64,000 nucleotides of DNA, taken from Prostheceraeus crozeri. Taxonomy: Eukaryota > Platyhelminthes > Polycladida > Euryleptidae. The notes below the pieces were generated by a model. The model ran no database searches. It saw only the letters and a list, made by a program, of their open reading frames with translations, and had not been told where the DNA came from. The DNA lies in the NCBI GenBank assembly GCA_907163375.1, contig CAJQUW010001636.1:620001-684000 (forward strand), read 5' to 3'. This document shows, piece after piece, positions 10,901 through 21,096 of this stretch (positions within the stretch are counted from its first letter, which is position 1; each line of letters opens with the position of its first letter). A program made the position numbers and the translations under genes.

Positions 10901-12177
10901 TGAAATTGTTCTTCATAATGTTTTCGACATTGTTCTTCATATTGTTCATGATATTCCTAACTTAATATATGTTTACCCATATGATATTCTTGTAGATTTT
11001 TTTTGACAATGTTCTTTATATTGTTGTAGATTTTTTGGATGACATTCTAGTTCATTAAATTGAGAATTACATTGTTGGTAGACTATGTATGATAATTTTA
11101 AATATTCTTTATCTTCAAGATTCCATTCGTCTTCAATATATTTACGAAATAATATAGTTACTTCTTGTTGATATTCTTGTAGATATTGATTATGTAACAT
11201 TATGTAGCATTTGCAACTCTTGTTGATATTTTTGTTGACATTATTTTTTATATAGTTGCGGTAACATCTTTAACTTATATTCTGACAATAGAGACGAACG
11301 CTCGGTTTCGTACTCATAGGGAAATCCACATCCTTTATAATTATTATGATTAATCATTATTGGTGTTAATGTTTTTATAATTTCATATTTTTCAGTACAT
11401 ATTACATTTCCTTTGTAAATAATATTATGATGCATGCAATTTCCTCTTTCATCGTATACTATTTCTGTTTAGCATAAATTTTTGTTATTCAAATAAAATT
11501 CTTTTAAGTTGTTATAAACAATGTTATTAACCTCAATATCTCCGGGATATAAGGGAGTAATATCACCAATAGAAACATACTTCACATTTAATTCAAAAAC
11601 ATTTACTTCTATTAAATTTTTATTCTTTTTATGAAACTTTATTAACCTATTATAATCATATGGAAATTCATCTAAGCCATCAGAGAGATCAAATTCATTT
11701 ATATATTCTTCTTTATTATAATGACTTAGTCTTTCTTTGTGATATTTTGAGGATGTAAATGTGCTATAACACTCCACAGAAAACAATATTCATCTTCATT
11801 CTGTATGTTGATTATTTGTGGAGAACTGAAAGGAAGGGGTATGTAACTACCACCACTATTATTTTTATATTTGTCAATTACTATTTTCTTAGATAGTATT
11901 GCAATAAATCTCCAACCAGATTCACGCAACTGAGCTTCAGTTATAGCATCTTCTCATTTATTTATCATTGTTTCAAATATGGGTTGTATATCATTTACAT
12001 TATGAATTTCTTGTGTCTGTGTAAAATGTCCTTGTACTATTTCTTTAGTCATTCCATCGGATCCAGTTTTTGTATAAAGTACTTCTACATTCAATTTTCC
12101 ACGATGTAAGCAAAAATATAGCTCTCCCTCAATTTAGACGATTTTTTTATTTTTTTAAAAAAGAATAAATAAAGTTC

Positions 12178-12216
12178 CCCGACGCGTTTCGTCACGGTGG
12201 ACAGTATCAAGGGGGT
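12178..12216 (-). ncRNA. diverged hammerhead-like motif, PLE B 3' end
   Basis: On the minus strand CCCC (12213-12216) can pair with GGGG (12178-12181), and GAAA is followed by the palindrome ACGCGT (12183-12188) and C. The core reads CTTGATA instead of CUGANGA, so catalysis is doubtful although the layout is preserved. An inverted copy lies at 14808-14846 (plus). Confidence 0.5.
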
Positions 12217-12273
12217 AAGTAAATGAACAGGCAGTTGGCTTAAATATAAAAATGATTAGGCAGTGACGACTCG

Positions 12274-14126
12274 TTAGATCAATTCATGCTTGCGGTTGAT
12301 TTGTGGCTTGTTCAACGCTATGAAGCGTGCTTCGGCCATTTTAGTTTGCATCGAATTCTTTTGTTTATTTAGGACAGAAAGCTGGAAATTATCGATGTTC
12401 ATCATTCTATCGGCATGGTCAGCCAAACTATGTTCAGATAGTGCACTTTTACGATCTTGACAGTTCAAGCTACGTCTGTGTTCATCATGCCGTAACTTTA
12501 AAGGTCGGCAAGTTTGACCAATGCAATTTTTATGACAAATTTTACATTCAAAATTATACACAATGTATTTATCGCTACACATATATTTAGGTCCAATATC
12601 CTTGCACAGTTTGCAATTACATTTGTTTTTGTTTTCAATAGTATTTATGCTATTAACTAAAGTTTGACCGGGTTTGCAGGTAACACTAACAGGAAGTTCA
12701 TACTTACTGACCAGTTTATTAATTTTTCTTAAGTAGCTATCACTAATGAAATCAACACAAAGGTTAATTTGATTTTCATTACTTTTAGTATTGGATTTTG
12801 ATTTTGATGTAATCGAGTTAGGCTTAAATCCATTTTCATGCAGAAGTTTTTTCATTACATCAACTGATTCTAAGGAAGTATCCGAACAGAGATCATGCAC
12901 ATATTTAATACTACTGAGTACAAAATTATTTTTTATATGATTTGGTAACCAACTATCTTTACGCATCGTAATTCCAGAATGACAGGATTTACTGAACCAT
13001 TTATACCGCAACCTTTGACTTACGGAAATACTTATATCCAAAAAAATTCAAGTAATCGTTTTCAGGAATTTCAATTGTGAAATTGATGTTATTGTTTGCT
13101 GAATTAAAATGATGTAATATATCCTGAAAAAACTTTTCACTTTTTGGAAATGGTCCCAAGATTATATCATCGATATGCCGCTTGTAAATTAAGGGTAAAA
13201 TACCTAAATTTTTATTTAAGTTATCAAGAGCTATGGTTTCAATTGCATTCATGCAAATGATCGCAAAAGGCGGGGCAAAATGAGCCCCCATAGGGCATCC
13301 TTTAATCTGTAAATATGTCTTATTATTGTAGGTTATTTCATAATTATAGGATATGAATTTCAAAAAGTCAACTAGGTCTTCAACTCTAAAGCCATAATTA
13401 TCAATTTTATTCCAATGTATTTTAGACAACGTCTCTATTTCTGCGATAGCCTCAGCAATTGGTATACTCGGATATAAGTTTTGAACGTCCAGTGAAATAA
13501 ACATTTCATAAAAAAATAAAAAAAACGTCTTCATTTACAAATTTGTCAGCATTTTCATTAAGAATTTTTATCAAAGATTTAGAACTATCCAAATGGGCTG
13601 GAACAAATTTTACTAATTGGTTGAGGAGAACACTCACAAGCCAATCAACTTTCTGAGTGGGGGTGCCAATTACTAAAGCGATGGGCCTTAAGGGAAAGAA
13701 ATTATTAATCTTATCTTTATGATCTTTTATGTTTACACGAAAGTAAGCCGGATGACTTCCACAAGTTAGTAGTTTTTGATATTCTATGTAAGCATTGTTT
13801 CGACATTTATTACGAATCAAGCAATTCGCTTGATTTTCTATACTAGAATTTTTGGATTTTTCTCGATATTTGTATGTACTATTGTCATTCAAAATGTCTT
13901 CTGTCCTTGAAATAATACTTCCTTTATCTACCACTATGTTCCGATTTGACTTATCAGACGGAATGACAAGTAAATTGGTTTGTTTAAGGAAAATCCTTGA
14001 ATCAGATTTTATTCTATTAGTTTTTTTGTATAAATTCCCTTTCTTTAAAAATTGTACTTCTTTGCGCATTAAAATTTTAGCTTCAGCCTCAAAAAGCTTT
14101 AAATTATTTTCTAATTGATCATCCAT
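12274..14126 (-). pseudogene. PLE B reverse transcriptase/GIY-YIG, frameshifted
   Basis: Three overlapping frames make up one PLE protein. The first (ATG 14126) holds the N-terminal region and FRVNIKDHKDKI with PLRPIAL. The second (to 13001) holds SLDVQNLYPSIP, GCPMGAHFAPPFA and YKRHIDDI, where His replaces the usual Tyr before the DD pair. The third (13041-12274) holds the linker and a GIY-YIG domain with CNCKLC and YNFECKICHKNCIGQTCR. Frameshifts fall near 13510 (an A-rich run) and 13030. The gene is therefore inactive unless read through. It differs strongly from PLE A and represents another lineage. Confidence 0.88.
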
Positions 14127-14168
14127 TTTAGTGGGCAAATGAATTGTATTTTTGTCAAAAGGTATATA

Positions 14169-14935
14169 TGAAAAAGCGTCTGCATGAAAATGGATTTAAG
14201 CCTAACTCAATTACATCAAAATCAAAATCCAATACTAAAAGTAATGAAAATCAAATTAACCTTTGTGTTGATTTCATTAGTGATAGCTACTTAAGAAAAA
14301 TTAATAAACTGGTCAGTAAGTATGAACTTCCTGTTAGTGTTACCTGCAAACCCGGTCAAACTTTAGTTAATAGCATAAATACTATTGAAAACAAAAACAA
14401 ATGTAATTGCAAACTGTGCAAGGATATTGGACCTAAATATATGTGTAGCGATAAATACATTGTGTATAATTTTGAATGTAAAATTTGTCATAAAAATTGC
14501 ATTGGTCAAACTTGCCGACCTTTAAAGTTACGGCATGATGAACACAGACGTAGCTTGAACTGTCAAGATCGTAAAAGTGCACTATCTGAACATAGTTTGG
14601 CTGACCATGCCGATAGAATGATGAACATCGATAATTTCCAGCTTTCTGTCCTAAATAAACAAAAGAATTCGATGCAAACTAAAATGGCCGAAGCACGCTT
14701 CATAGCGTTGAACAAGCCACAAATCAACCGCAAGCATGAATTGATCTAACGAGTCGTCACTGCCTAATCATTTTTATATTTAAGCCAACTGCCTGTTCAT
14801 TTACTTACCCCCTTGATACTGTCCACCGTGACGAAACGCGTCGGGGAACTTTATTTATTCTTTTTTAAAAAAATAAAAAAATCGTCTAAATTGAGGGAGA
14901 GCTATATTTTTGCTTACATCGTGGAAAATTGAATA
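14169..14935 (+). repeat. inverted 3'-end copy of PLE B
   Basis: Near-identical reverse complement of about 12094-12858. It encodes the same C-terminal GIY-YIG tail (frame open to 14749, no visible residue difference over the shared part) and the hammerhead-like motif at 14808-14846. The near identity points to a recent insertion. Confidence 0.92.
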
Positions 14936-15507
14936 ATGAACCTCCCGTATAAGACAACAAAAGATCTACTTCTACATTCATATAACATTTGAAAGCTTTC
15001 TTAAATATATTATAGAAGTTTGTTAATACATCATAAAAAGTTTCATCGGTTCCATTATGTTCAACAGATTCATCAAATAAATATTTTATATTTGTTACAG
15101 CTTCGTCGGTTTCGTCGGTTTCGTCAGTTTCATTGAATAAATATCTTATATCTGTTTCGGGCGAAGTGCTAGAACCTTCGATTTCCCCAAAAAATCTTCA
15201 CTATTAAAAACTTTTTTATATTCCGAATGTGAATAATCATCAAATGCTTTTTTAACTTTTATATCAGTAGGTAATGTTTCTAGATAGTTTTTGTAATTAT
15301 TTAATTTTGATATATTTCCCTCATCAGCTCGATCTACATTTTGTAAATGCATTTCACTTTTAAATGAGATTGATAACCTCCTTTTGTTTGTAACTGTCTT
15401 TTACATAAGACACAATAAAACTTGGTATTTTCCATTATTTTTTATTTTTTAAAGAAAATATTTGTGCTTTAATTTTGGATATAAGTTTTTTTTCTGGATT
15501 AAAATTT

Positions 15508-15862
15508 TTAGATGAAGGCAGGAGTATTTAATTGTTGCAATGTTTTTAAATCATAGACTGTCAGATGTTCTTTATTAATCAACCATAAATTATTATATGC
15601 CAAAATGCTCTGAAACTTCACAAACAAAGGGGAAAATCATTTGTTTTAGTGTATTTTAATATACCGTGTTTTATTTTGTAATCTTTGACGAACTGCATAT
15701 ATTTTCTATAGTAATGAAATTTAACTTTTTGTTTAGGTGTAAGAAGATTTGTAGGATGGCGATAGTCTTTTAAAACTGGCACATGTTCTATTTTATACAT
15801 TTTTTCGTGCAACTTTTTGTCGTGTATTTTTTTCTCCAAGATTCATTTATCGCATCCATCAT
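15508..15862 (-). pseudogene. small Polinton gene of unknown function
   Basis: The likely start is the ATG at 15862 (context CCTAAAAAATG). A frameshift in an A7 run near 15833 leads into the frame open from 15839 to 15618, and a second one near 15630 leads to a frame closing at 15508. The protein would be about 115 residues, lysine- and aromatic-rich, with PKQKVKFHYYRKYM in the middle. I do not recognise it. It sits between the polymerase and the 16349 gene on the same strand. Confidence 0.45.
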
Positions 15863-15940
15863 TTTTTAGGAAAAAAATTATAACTGAAATTTATATCTAA
15901 AAATTTTATATCTAAAATTTATATCTGATAATATAATTAA

Positions 15941-16349
15941 TTAATTATAGCACTCACACCGTTTAATAATGGTTTTTTTATCTTCAATTGTTTGTTTTGC
16001 TTCAGCTAATGTAGATTTGGCATCAGATATTTTTGCTGTTGCTTTTTTCAAGGCATTTCTTACATCATCAATTCCAGATTTTAAACATTCTGCTGTATTA
16101 TTATTTTCCAATATACTAGCTATACCAAATTTTGCATTTAAATAATTATCAAAATAAAAATAAAATGTTTCAGGAATAATTGCTAATGGTACTTTTGCTT
16201 CATTTTCTAAAGAGATAATTATTTCTTCTATAGGTTGAGGTGTTAAATTTTTTACTTTCGCATACATTCTAATATCAAAGTCTTGAGAGTTATTATATAT
16301 TTCACGTTCAGTATCTTAATATGTTCAAATCTTTATCATATACTTGCAT
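15941..16349 (-). pseudogene. small Polinton gene with C-terminal coiled coil
   Basis: The clear ORF is 16267-15941 (108 codons). The homologous frame extends upstream to about 16320, and a frame break there separates it from an ATG at 16349, nine bases after the zinc-finger gene's stop. The N-terminal half has hydrophobic beta-like blocks (IEEIIISLENEAKVPLAIIP); the C-terminal half is a Lys/Ala/Glu helix ending in a CEC motif. Function is unknown. Confidence 0.45.
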
Positions 16350-16357
16350 TTGCTCAA

Positions 16358-17251
16358 TTATAGATTAGGACAAAGTGTTCCATGTTGCGGAAATTTTTTC
16401 GTCAATATAATTTTTTGACAACCTCTACACTTTACTTTTTCTTTTAAACAATCCTTACACTGATATTTACTATCATAAAACTCTGTTTTAGGTTTAATAA
16501 TTTGACAATTTGTACATTGTCTTGTAGAATTTATACAAGAATTATAGTGATTAGTAATTCCTTGACTTGTAAAATATTTATTACAATTACGACATAGCTG
16601 ATCTTTCATTTTATATTTTATTTTATCTTTTTTAGCCTCCTCTGCTTGCTCACATAATTTCAAATGACGTGCAAAATTTTTAGACGTTATATTTTTATTA
16701 CAACCAGAACATATTTTTTTCGTATTACATTGCATAGATTGTCGTGCATCCATAGATTGCCTAGTTTGAAGAATTTTATTTTTTTGTGGCATGTGAACTT
16801 CTTCCTGATTTTGATCCACATGATTATTCTGTACTAGATGATTATTTGGAACTACATGATTATTCTGTACTAGATGATTATTTGGAACTACATGATTATT
16901 CTGTACTAGATGATTATTTGGAACTACGTTATTTTTCCTAGCTGCATAAGGATTTTGTCCTTGTTGAGGTATAAACAAATGTTGCAATTGTTGAATATTT
17001 GACATAGGTTGAATTTCTTGAACAGGTTGCATATTTTGACCTTGTTGAGGTATAAACAAATTTTTTAATTGTTGTGATTGACGAATGTATTGCTTATATG
17101 TCATATGTAGTAATTGTTGCATACTTGACATAGGTTGCATATTTTGATGAGATTGTTCTATAAGTTGACTACATGGTGTATATTTCATATGTGAATATAA
17201 TAACGCTTGATTTGTAAAACGAATATTACAAACTTGACAAATTTGAGTCAT
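16358..17251 (-). CDS. zinc-finger protein with Gln/Asn-rich repeats
   Basis: An intact 297-codon ORF. The N-terminus has a C2HC finger (C5, C8, H21, C27). Residues ~35-105 are Gln/Met-rich with two copies of LFIPQQGQN. Three copies of a 12-residue Asn/His repeat (NNHVVPNNHLVQ type) are encoded by three 36-bp DNA repeats at 16821-16928. The C-terminal half has further Cys pairs (CSGC, CRNC, CTNC, CKDC, CRGC), each with downstream His/Cys, probably treble-clef or C2HC fingers. It is first in the leftward early-type block ahead of the polymerase, so a DNA-binding or regulatory role is plausible. It diverges from the fibre gene across ~93 bp. Confidence 0.7.
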   Translation of the reverse strand: MTQICQVCNIRFTNQALLYSHMKYTPCSQLIEQSHQNMQPMSSMQQLLHMTYKQYIRQSQQLKNLFIPQQGQNMQPVQEIQPMSNIQQLQHLFIPQQGQNPYAARKNNVVPNNHLVQNNHVVPNNHLVQNNHVVPNNHLVQNNHVDQNQEEVHMPQKNKILQTRQSMDARQSMQCNTKKICSGCNKNITSKNFARHLKLCEQAEEAKKDKIKYKMKDQLCRNCNKYFTSQGITNHYNSCINSTRQCTNCQIIKPKTEFYDSKYQCKDCLKEKVKCRGCQKIILTKKFPQHGTLCPNL

Positions 17252-17344
17252 TTCTTTTTTTTATTTTTTATTTTTATGTGAGAAAAATTTATTTGTTATT
17301 TTCATGAGAAAATAATTTTTATGACATATGTTTTATTGTTAAAA
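17252..17344. promoter_or_regulatory. divergent intergenic promoter region
   Basis: An AT-rich 93-bp gap between the leftward zinc-finger/polymerase block and the rightward virion-gene block. The rightward gene begins TTTTATTGTTAAAAATG. It must hold promoters for both directions if the element was transcribed as two blocks. Confidence 0.4.
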
Positions 17345-18218
17345 ATGATGTTACCAAATGTTGGTGGAGGTGCATATATCCCGAATAATCGTGAATCAGA
17401 AATAGAAATAGAAAATTATATCATGAAAACTGGAGACGTTTTATCTGGTCCATTACATCTTTCTATTCTTCCACAACAAAATACAGAGTTGACAAATAAA
17501 CAATATGTTGATACACAAATCAATGAATTAAAGAAAAATATATAAACGATGTTTTGGTTCCACTGATGAATGAATTAAAGTTCCTTAAACTTAATGACAA
17601 ATCATTAAACGAAAAATTATTAAAACTTTATGAAAAGGATAAAGAGCTAGAAGTAAATATAGCAAAACTTTTTAAAAAAATTTCAGAACAATCAAAAATT
17701 TTAATATTACGTTCTATAAAGTTGAAATCTGCAGTCATTAAAAATAAACATCAGATACAACTATTGAAAGAACAATTAGAAAATGAATGATAAAACTTCC
17801 TAAAAAATTTTTTATAAATTTAGATAAGCTACAAGCTACATTCCAAAAAAGTGTTGATGAATTAAGTTCTAAAATTACTCAACAAATGAAAAAGATGAAT
17901 AGAATAATAAATGAAGTAAAATCACTTAATCAAAAAGTTGATAAAATGAAAACTCTTAAAATCAATTTAGAAAATGAATTAAAGAAGAATTATAAAGGAA
18001 ATAAAGACGAGTTAGATGCTGTTAAAAATCAGTTAGATGTTCTTAAAATTAAGTTAAAGGCTCCTAAAACGGATTTAAAGATGAATCAGCAGAAAATGCA
18101 AGTAAATAGAAAACAAATTAAAATACATCACACGCTGCTTAACGCAATAGAGAAACTTCAAAAGCAAATTAATGAAGTTATCATGCGGTTGTTGTCCATT
18201 CACAAACGTAAATCTTAG
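17345..18218 (+). pseudogene. fibre-like protein: tail-fibre motif plus long coiled coil
   Basis: The start ATG is at 17345 (TTAAAAATG). The N-terminus contains NVGGGAYIPNN and then MKTGDVLSGPLHL and LTNKQYVDTQI. This resembles the repeat of phage tail fibres (M.G.L.M plus NK.YVD). Two frameshifts (near 17540 and 17785) join three frames, all predicting an almost uninterrupted coiled coil of about 200 residues. It ends at 18218. The layout, a short anchor, a fibre motif and a coiled-coil shaft, fits a virion attachment fibre. A fibre role is inference; no receptor-binding head is recognisable. Confidence 0.55.
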
Positions 18219-18263
18219 TCATAAACGCAAATCTTAATCACAAATTAAAATTAAAACCTAAAA

Positions 18264-18473
18264 ATGCCTGTAATTTATAAACACAATCTTAAACATTTTT
18301 CATCAAATCAAAGCATTGCAAGTGAATCTTCCATGAAATCTGTTTACCACTATAACAGTGTAAAATCAATCCAAAAAGAAGGAGATGGTGTAAACAGCGG
18401 AGCTGGAATATTTTCAAGTGCAAGTAAAACTAATGACATTATTTTAAATAATTTCAGATTAACTAACTTTTAA
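18264..18473 (+). pseudogene. truncated duplicate of the 18608 virion gene
   Basis: Its first ~50 codons repeat those of the gene at 18608 (both begin MPVIYKHNLK and share QKEGDGVN.GAGIFS), including the CCTAAAAATG start context. After SASKT the sequence diverges and stops at 18473, so it lacks the amphipathic and coiled-coil parts. A tandem duplication followed by truncation explains it. Confidence 0.7.
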
Positions 18474-18607
18474 GATTTAATTGCAGTATCAACTAAACAA
18501 AAATAAAATATTTTTTGTCATAAATAATTTTAGATATCAATAATTTTTTGTCATAAAAAATTTTTTGTTATAAATATTTTTCCCAAAAGTCAAATTTAAT
18601 CCTAAAA

Positions 18608-19069
18608 ATGCCTGTAATTTATAAACACAATCTTAAAAATTTTGCTTCAAATCAAAAAATAGCACATGAACCATCTATGAAACCTGTTTACCATTATGAC
18701 AATGTAGAAACTATTCAAAAAGAAGGAGATGGTGTGAACCGCGGAGCTGGAATATTTTCTGGCATCAGTGATACTATAGGAAGTATCGTTAATGCTATTA
18801 AAAATAATAAAGATTTGATTACATCCGCTGCAAAAGGAACAGCTGCTATAGGTAGAACAGCTAGTGCAATATCAAATGCTGTTAAGTCTGAAAACGAATT
18901 AAAACAACTAGAAACTATTCGTAAACTTAAGAATGATTCTGAAGAACTAAAAAAATTAAAAAAACTTTCAGAGGAAACAAAAAACAAAATTACAAACCTA
19001 GCAGTTGAGAGTAAACAGGTGAAGAAATCAATTGAAGAAATAAGAGGTAATGGTTTAGCAAAATTCTAA
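18608..19069 (+). CDS. minor virion protein candidate (amphipathic helix)
   Basis: An intact 153-codon ORF with CCTAAAAATG start. Residues 1-45 are polar with MPVIYKHN and YHY. Residues ~46-92 form an Ala/Gly/Ile-rich amphipathic stretch (GAGIFSGISDTIGSI, SAAKGTAAIGRTASAIS). Residues ~95-145 are a charged coiled coil. Small virion proteins with a membrane-active amphipathic segment (as in adenovirus protein VI) sit beside capsid genes in related viruses. The resemblance is of plan only, so the assignment is tentative. Confidence 0.5.
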   Translation: MPVIYKHNLKNFASNQKIAHEPSMKPVYHYDNVETIQKEGDGVNRGAGIFSGISDTIGSIVNAIKNNKDLITSAAKGTAAIGRTASAISNAVKSENELKQLETIRKLKNDSEELKKLKKLSEETKNKITNLAVESKQVKKSIEEIRGNGLAKF

Positions 19070-19170
19070 AATATACTCGAAAAAGAAAACCTAAGAAAAT
19101 TTTTTTTATGTGTGTCAGAAATTTTTTTTCTGTGTGTGAGAAAAAAAAAGTCAAATTATTTTTTATAAAA

Positions 19171-20503
19171 ATGTCTTCGCTTATCGAAAATAAATTTGAA
19201 TTAGATAAACCACCAGGTGTTAGTTATAATCAAAAAAAGAATGACTATATAAGAATTGCTATGAATCCCGGATCTTCTGGTAGAGTAAATACTGGAGGAG
19301 ATTTCATCTTTGAAGTTGATAATCAACAAAGTTATTTATATTTACCTGATTCCCTTTTACACTGTGAATATTCTTTATATAGTGATGACAATTTTACAAC
19401 ATCATTACCAGACACTGATAATATTGCATTAGAGAATAATTTCTTTCCAAGATTGTTTACACAAATGCGTTTAGATGTTGCAACTCAAAATATAGAAACA
19501 ATAAGTGATTCTCCAGGTGTAATTGATACAATGCCTAGATTTGTAACAATTGGTGAAAGTAATAAAAAAATGAAATCGAAGGTTGGTTTCCAGATAATAA
19601 TGATGGTATAATTGTTGATGATTTAACTCACGCTGGAACAGATGCAGCAGGAATTGCAAAAGATGTAGAAAATATTGCAAATCATTTAAATAAAACAAAT
19701 AATAATGCATATAAAGAAAGACGTGTTTTTAACAAGAAAAGTAAACAGACAGTAAATTGGTCATTGTCTCCATTATTCGGATATTTAGATTATGATAAAA
19801 TATCATATCAATTAAGATTTGAATTAACAATTCATCGCACCGCAAATAATGAATTAATCTTTTATGGTAAGACTGGAAAAAAGCATATTTAAAAATTGAT
19901 AGACTTGAATGGTGGATAAAACATATTACTCCTAGTTTAGAGGTTGAATCAACTATTGCAAAAAGGTTAAACACCAACAAACCAATACCAGTAAATTTTC
20001 TAAAGCGTACTGCCAGTTCTGTAACTTTTTCTGAGCAAAGATTTAACTGGCATTATACTAGAACTTCGAATACTCCAAGATATTTTTTACTCACTTTTCA
20101 AAAAAATGATTCTCCAAGTTTTGATAAGAACAATAATCTTTTCCATATTAACACAATTCGAAGTTTAGAAGTTGCTTTAAATCAAACCCGATATCCAAGT
20201 GATCCATTAAGATTCGATGATACCAATAATCAATTTATGGAAGGATATGATGCTTATAGAAATCTTTGTATAGAATTTGGAGTTGAACCACAACTAACTC
20301 CTGGAGAGTGGAGACATTTACATCCTGTTTTCTGTTTCGATTTAAGTGGACAATCTGAAGATATTGTTGAAAATGGTTGCGATGTAACAATTAATATTGA
20401 AAAGAAAGATTTCACAACTTCATTGATGGCTTATGGTTTACTGCTAGAAGATGTAAAATATTCTATTGAAATTCTTGATGGAAAGATGGTTAGAATAAGT
20501 TAA
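19171..20503 (+). pseudogene. major capsid protein (hexon-like), frameshifted
   Basis: The start is at 19171 (TTTTATAAAAATG). Three frames cover about 440 codons with breaks near 19570 and 19885. Blocks I recognise from Polinton/adintovirus capsid proteins: NDYIRIAMNPGSSGRVNTGG, SYLYLPDSLL, ENNFFPRLFTQMRLDVAT, SPLFGYLDYDKISYQLRFE, LEWWIKHITPSLE, NTPRYFLLTFQ, LEVALNQTRYP and CFDLSGQSED. It is likely a double jelly-roll protein forming the capsid shell. It sits between the minor virion gene and the pX-like gene. No splice signals are needed to explain the breaks; small indels suffice. Confidence 0.78.
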
Positions 20504-20576
20504 TTAAAATTTTTGGTAACTTAAAATTTGTGCTTAACTTAAAATCTTTTTATTGACTTAAAATTTTTTATTAAAA
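20504..20576. promoter_or_regulatory. A/T-rich spacer with CTTAAAATTTTT repeats
   Basis: About four variants of ACTTAAAATTTTT precede the pX-like gene, ending TTTTATTAAAAATG. It may hold a promoter or be simple repetition. Confidence 0.35.
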
Positions 20577-21055
20577 ATGTCGCAAGCGAAAAGTATCAAT
20601 AAAACTGTTGAATTAAAACTACGTAACATTGTTGACAAAAATACACCTAAAACTATTATGATTAACAAAAGGAAATATAACATAGGTAAACCAATAACAG
20701 AGAATATTAAATTACAAGAAGAAAAGAATGGTGGAATTTTTCCATTAATTCCTCTAATAATGGGAGGTATAGCAGCAGCAGGAAGTGTAGCAGGTGGGAC
20801 AGCTGGTATTGTCCAAGCAGTAAATAAAATAAATCAGAGAAGGCAGCATTAGAAGAACAAAAACGTCATAATAAAGAGTTGGAGAAAGTTGCTAGGGGTG
20901 AGGGAGTAGTAGATAATTTTATTAGTAAATTAAATTTAGTTGACGAAGGAAAACGAGTTCTCAAAAACATTCTACATAATGTTGATGATTTAATAGAAAT
21001 AAAAGAAACTAAAGATGGTTCTGGAATATATCTAAGACCTAGTATGATTAGATAA
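20577..21055 (+). pseudogene. pX-like minor core protein, frameshifted
   Basis: The first frame (91 codons from 20577) has a basic region with KRKYNIGKP, then the typical segment GGIFPLIPLIMGGIAAAG and an Ala/Gly run. A frameshift near 20845 leads to LEEQKRHNKELEKVARGEG and the end GSGIYLRPSMIR at 21055. This organisation, a basic start, a hydrophobic glycine-rich core and a GxGIYL tail, matches the adintovirus/Polinton protein compared with adenovirus protein X. IMGG-I fits the adenain cleavage pattern (M/I/L)xGG-x. Role: virion core or membrane-active peptide. Confidence 0.65.
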
Positions 21056-21096
21056 ATATATTGTTATGATGTTATAAATACTTTTTTGTCTTTAAA

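Larger units (their letters stand above)
12080..14980 (-). mobile_element. Penelope-like element B nested in the polymerase gene
   Basis: A minus-strand PLE interrupts the polymerase. The 14-mer TACTTCTACATTCA occurs at 12080-12093 and 14967-14980, a clear target duplication. Removing the insert restores continuity of the polymerase N-terminal region, which shows the order of events. The element's 3' end abuts the left duplication. Its 5' side carries an inverted copy of the 3' end (14169-14935) and then ~31 bp of extra sequence (14936-14966) before the right duplication. This mirrors PLE A. Confidence 0.93.
8012..15435 (-). pseudogene. protein-primed family B DNA polymerase, split by a PLE
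   Basis: This would replicate the Polinton from its termini. Reading leftward from ATG 15435: an N-terminal C2H2 finger (CVLC with two distal His), an acidic linker, then the PLE insertion. After that come conserved N-terminal segments (SGWRFIAIL near 11910), a Gln/Glu-rich coiled region (~10850-11240), a second finger (FPCLQC, ~10705), the exonuclease I motif IIYCDFEA (~10555), a zinc/HNH-like block KVKDHDHLNGLYRGAAHN (~10225), an exonuclease block QIDVLILADLFENFR (~9670), palm motif A YYDFNSIY (~9260), motif B NYAFYGKTLENVRNR (~8780), motif C FTDTDS (~8495), and a C-terminal DDKRKILPDG (~8075). The stop at 8172-8174 is in frame and the homologous frame continues to 8012. At least three frameshifts and about eight in-frame stops are present. 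Without the PLE it would exceed 1,400 codons, large even for this family. Confidence 0.92.

Noticed and set aside
10800-11006. Hydrophobic plus-strand ORF that looks like a membrane protein
   Set aside because: It is the antisense of the Gln/Glu-rich coiled region of the polymerase; CAA/GAA codons read backwards give hydrophobic residues.
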